A DNA stretch of 42,762 nucleotides, taken from positions 1 to 42,762 of the forward strand of contig DGGY01000010.1 in assembly GCA_002392405.1 (NCBI GenBank). The letters run 5' to 3'. The notes under the pieces were generated by a model. The model saw nothing but the letters and a program-made list of their open reading frames with translations, was not told where the DNA came from and ran no database searches. Both the position numbers and the translations under genes were made by a program. The stretch comes from Treponema sp. UBA3862. GTDB taxonomy: Bacteria > Spirochaetota > Spirochaetia > Treponematales > Treponemataceae. Below are positions 40,104 through 42,762 of this stretch, piece by piece (positions within the stretch are counted from its first letter, which is position 1; each line of letters opens with the position of its first letter).

Positions 40104-42095
40104 ATGAAAAAAATCTTCTTTATTATAAGTACTTTAATGCTTTACTGCAGTTTGTCTGCCCAAACCAGTTTAAATGGCGAAGTTTATGCAAAAGTACTCA
40201 ACTCAGTTTTTGAAATCGTAGTTGATAAAATCGAAAACGACAGCGTAAGTTACGAAAAAGAACTTCCGACAGACCGTCTTCCTTTTACCGTACGCAATGA
40301 TAAATTTATTCCGGTCGGAACAGCTTTTCTTTTGGATGACGGAAAATTTTATACAGCCGCACATGTAATAACTCTCTACGGAGACACAATATACAAAGAT
40401 TTTTACATAAGAGACCAGGAGCAGAAAACATATAAAATTGAATCAATCAACAAGTTTTCTACTTCAAGAGATTTTGTGCGCTTCAGTGTACCTTCCTATA
40501 CAATTTCAGAAGGACAGGGATTAAAAATTCATAAATCCATTGAAGTAAACAGCACAGTTTTTTCTGTAGGTAATGCTTTAGGCGAAGGAATTATCATAAG
40601 AAACGGAACCTATACAAGTTCAACTTTCGAAGATAAAGACGGCGCCTGGAAATGGCTCAGGTTTTCTGCTGCAGCAAGCCCGGGAAACTCCGGAGGACCG
40701 TTAATTAATGCGTCCGGTGAAGTTATCGGCATTGTAACAATGAAAAGCGAAAATGAAAACCTGAATTATGCACTTCCGGTTCAGGAAGTTCTGGATAGTC
40801 CTGAAAACAAAGGAATCATCGATTCCCGCTATTATTATGTAATGCCGAATATTACAAGCGAAAAGTTTTATAATGAATGGAAATACGAAGCTGAACTTCC
40901 TAAATCTCTTTCCGAACTTCATGACGAACTTACATCTCTTTACAAAAACTGTATCAATGAAAAAGTTTCACAAATCAGAAAAGACTTTAATCCGTTCGGC
41001 AGTAAAGGATTTTTAAACCTTAAAGGCAACGCAGAAATAAAATACAATGCATACGGAGCTGCTTTTCCTCTCACTTTTTATTTAAAAGATACAGGCGAAT
41101 GGGATTACGCACAGCCGAAAACCGGAAGAGTCCAGCTTGAAAATAACGGCTTTGTAGAAGCTGGAACAATGATGAATTACTATCTGTGCCGCATTCACCG
41201 TCCTGATAATGTTACCATTGAAGATCTTGTAAAAAATCCAAAACTTGTTGCAGAATACTGTCTCAAAGCCACTTCCCTGCACCGTACAGTAGCAAATGAA
41301 AATATAAAAATTACCTCATTGGGCGAGCCTGTAAAATCAGATATTTATAAAGATGTCTGGGGCAGAAACTGGCTTGTTAATTATTACAGCGTTAATTTTA
41401 CAGATTACACAGTATTAACCTATTCTATAATCATACCGACAGGGATGTATGTAATGATGGTTGTAGACAGCAGCAAGTCAGTTTACGGCTCACATCATCT
41501 TGATTTAGATTTTGTTGCAGACCATGTTTATTTACGCTACGGCGGTAAAATAAAAGACTGGAAGCTTTACGCAAAAGAATCGCAGATTTTAGAAAACATC
41601 AAAAGCGAAAATGAAAAATCATTTAAAATCAATGTAGACAGTAAGAACTTAATATTTGAAACATCTATGTTCAGTTTTGATGTACCAAAAAAACTTATGG
41701 ATTGGGATGATGAAACTCAGATTACAGTAATACAGGGATTTGTAAAAAACGGTTCTTCATACAGTCTTACTTCGATAAGTACCGGAATTTACACAGATTC
41801 AAAAAAAGGAAACTATAAAGGCTGCTTTATCAGAAAGATGTTCGCACCTACCGAAGATGCTCTGGACGACACAAAAGCAGGCTGGAACAAAATCATTTCT
41901 GGAGTTTCTCCTTTTGACGGAAAACCATATAATGAAGAAAACCTGACATATCTTGACTTACGGGAATTAGATTCACAATCAGGTAAAAATCCTGAATATC
42001 TTTACCTGAAAGCTGTTGAACTTGAAGGTCAGAATAAGTTTAAGGATGCACAGAAGTTCTACTCAGCAATAAACAAGTGCATTTCAATCAAATAG
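40104..42095 (+). CDS. Exported trypsin-like serine protease with large C-terminal domain
   Basis: Signal peptide MKKIFFIISTLMLYCSLSA. The S1-type protease domain covers ~25-240 with triad His87 (TAAHVI), Asp123 (SRDFVRF) and Ser196 (SPGNSGGPL); GTAFLLDDGKFYTAAH and VIGIVTMKS are typical of HtrA-like trypsin folds. There is no PDZ domain. The C-terminal ~400 residues are a long beta-rich region I do not recognise, ending in a short TPR-like hairpin (YLKAVELEGQNKFKDAQKFYSAI). 663 residues in total. The ATG at 40104 has GGAG upstream; the frame reaches 40038, but that would start before the -10 box. Probably periplasmic or surface-linked. Confidence 0.85.
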   Translation: MKKIFFIISTLMLYCSLSAQTSLNGEVYAKVLNSVFEIVVDKIENDSVSYEKELPTDRLPFTVRNDKFIPVGTAFLLDDGKFYTAAHVITLYGDTIYKDFYIRDQEQKTYKIESINKFSTSRDFVRFSVPSYTISEGQGLKIHKSIEVNSTVFSVGNALGEGIIIRNGTYTSSTFEDKDGAWKWLRFSAAASPGNSGGPLINASGEVIGIVTMKSENENLNYALPVQEVLDSPENKGIIDSRYYYVMPNITSEKFYNEWKYEAELPKSLSELHDELTSLYKNCINEKVSQIRKDFNPFGSKGFLNLKGNAEIKYNAYGAAFPLTFYLKDTGEWDYAQPKTGRVQLENNGFVEAGTMMNYYLCRIHRPDNVTIEDLVKNPKLVAEYCLKATSLHRTVANENIKITSLGEPVKSDIYKDVWGRNWLVNYYSVNFTDYTVLTYSIIIPTGMYVMMVVDSSKSVYGSHHLDLDFVADHVYLRYGGKIKDWKLYAKESQILENIKSENEKSFKINVDSKNLIFETSMFSFDVPKKLMDWDDETQITVIQGFVKNGSSYSLTSISTGIYTDSKKGNYKGCFIRKMFAPTEDALDDTKAGWNKIISGVSPFDGKPYNEENLTYLDLRELDSQSGKNPEYLYLKAVELEGQNKFKDAQKFYSAINKCISIK

Positions 42096-42103
42096 AATAC
42101 AGA

Positions 42104-42128
42104 CAGCGCATCCGTGCGCTGCTTTTTT
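42104..42128 (+). terminator. Intrinsic terminator of the trypsin-like protease gene
   Basis: CAGCGCA-TCCG-TGCGCTG (42104-42121) then CTTTTTT. Both arms are identical to hairpin B of the tandem array at 28218-28628; only the loop differs in one base. Confidence 0.9.
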
Positions 42129-42150
42129 CTCTCTAATAATCACTATTCAA

Positions 42151-42762
42151 AAAAAAAGGAGCTGTCCTAGAAGTAATTAAAGACTTCAAAAAGGACAGCC
42201 TTTTTTATGTTTAAATGAATTTTGTAGATTTTCGTTTATTGTTTTTTTTCTTAGGCGTTTATTAATCGAATCAGCTGCTTGAAATCATATCCCAGCATCA
42301 GTAATCCCCATTCAGTTCCTACTTTTTCTTTTCCGCGAAGATGAAATCGCCTGAAGCCTAAATTACCTTTTGTCTGACCAAAGACAGTTTCACATTCAGT
42401 GGAACGCTTCTTCATAAGAGTTTTATATTCTTCACTTGAAAGAAGTTCTCTTACTTTTGCTTTCTGTTCAAGCCAGTGCCCGTTTCTTTGAATCACTCTG
42501 CCATATTCAGATTTTGTACATAATTCTCTGAAAGGACAGCCTTCGCAGTTTTCACACTGATAAACTTCGTAAGTCTGTAAATATCCGGATTTATTTTTCT
42601 TAGTTACTGTCTTTTTGTAAGGAACAGGATTTCCGCAAGGACAGGTGTACTCTTTCTGTTCAGCATCGTATTTCCAGTTTTCAGTGTTGAATGTCTTTTT
42701 CGCGAAACTCCTTTTTGTTTCTTTTTCATAAGTTGTATATTTTACGATTCCTGTAATTTCAT
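42151..42762 (-). mobile_element. End of an IS1182-family insertion sequence (runs off the window)
   Basis: The partial transposase is bordered at its 3' side by GCTGTCCT (42161-42168) pairing with AGGACAGC (42192-42199), with inner GAAGT/ACTTC and flanking A- and T-runs. This long hairpin probably includes the terminal inverted repeat and also stops transcription. The exact border is uncertain (about 42151-42160) and no target duplication can be checked because the other end is missing. Confidence 0.65.
42251..42762 (-). CDS. IS1182-family transposase, C-terminal part (5' end off window)
   Basis: The minus-strand frame is open from the window edge to the TAA at 42251 (about 170 codons). It contains a Cys-rich zinc-binding-like stretch (YTCPCGNPVPY; YQCENCEGCPFRELC), then RVIQRNGHWLEQKAKVRELL and the DDE-type C-terminal signature ETVFGQTKGNLGFRRFHLRG followed by EKVGTEWGLLMLGYD. 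The Glu in this block is expected to be the last catalytic acidic residue. The order matches IS1182-type transposases. No frameshift or stop is seen in the visible part, so the element could be intact. Confidence 0.9.
   Translation of the reverse strand, partial: EITGIVKYTTYEKETKRSFAKKTFNTENWKYDAEQKEYTCPCGNPVPYKKTVTKKNKSGYLQTYEVYQCENCEGCPFRELCTKSEYGRVIQRNGHWLEQKAKVRELLSSEEYKTLMKKRSTECETVFGQTKGNLGFRRFHLRGKEKVGTEWGLLMLGYDFKQLIRLINA

Noticed and set aside
1..42762. tRNA or rRNA genes
   Set aside because: No T-arm consensus (GGTTCRANNCC) with matching acceptor ends was seen in the intergenic gaps; this was by eye, so a tRNAscan run would be decisive.

Overview
The window looks like chromosomal DNA from a host-associated Treponema (spirochaete). 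Evidence: a cytidylate kinase fused in frame to ribosomal protein S1, a ~900-residue GreA with a huge N-terminal extension, a stand-alone FliG paralogue away from any flagellar operon, many secreted TPR/PEGA-like envelope proteins, and AT-rich coding DNA. No rRNA, tRNA, phage or CRISPR locus was found. The only mobile DNA is the edge of an IS1182-type element at the right end.

Layout. (1) 1-5243, minus strand: one compact operon recA-folK-scpA-scpB-rluB-cmk/rpsA, with a GTG-started recA behind a clear promoter. (2) 5328-9468, minus: rpe followed by two exported proteins and a membrane-anchored TPR protein. (3) 9588-13481, plus: tandem promoters, a TPR protein and the giant greA, closed by a strong bidirectional terminator. 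(4) 13494-19478, minus: an apparent operon reading CobD-like aminotransferase, nitrilase-superfamily protein, NUDIX hydrolase, GHKL anti-sigma-type kinase, membrane PP2C phosphatase and two STAS antagonists. This is a partner-switching module with no sigma factor beside it. (5) 19700-25262: an orphan PTS EIIC-like transporter with a metallo-beta-lactamase-fold protein, deoC on the opposite strand, a 2[4Fe-4S] ferredoxin, a small membrane protein with an M23 endopeptidase, and a PEGA-like envelope protein. (6) 25263-25613: a 351-bp gap holding a candidate small RNA with a C-rich loop, then a 63% GC multi-hairpin element. (7) 25614-29920: a class A penicillin-binding protein facing tyrS, separated by six tandem ~70-bp double-hairpin units. 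(8) 30006-42095: rlmJ, a small beta-barrel candidate, clpB, a lipocalin-like protein, a small acidic protein, an M16 metalloprotease, fliG1 and a secreted trypsin-like protease.

Expression logic. Genes inside operons mostly carry good Shine-Dalgarno sequences (AGGAG type). Several first genes instead have a sigma70-like -10 box only 6-16 bases before the start codon and no Shine-Dalgarno, so leaderless or near-leaderless mRNAs are likely. The most unusual DNA is non-coding: the six-unit array at 28218-28628, with a compensatory stem change between units and terminator-like second hairpins, and the two structured elements at 25315-25397 and 25468-25572.
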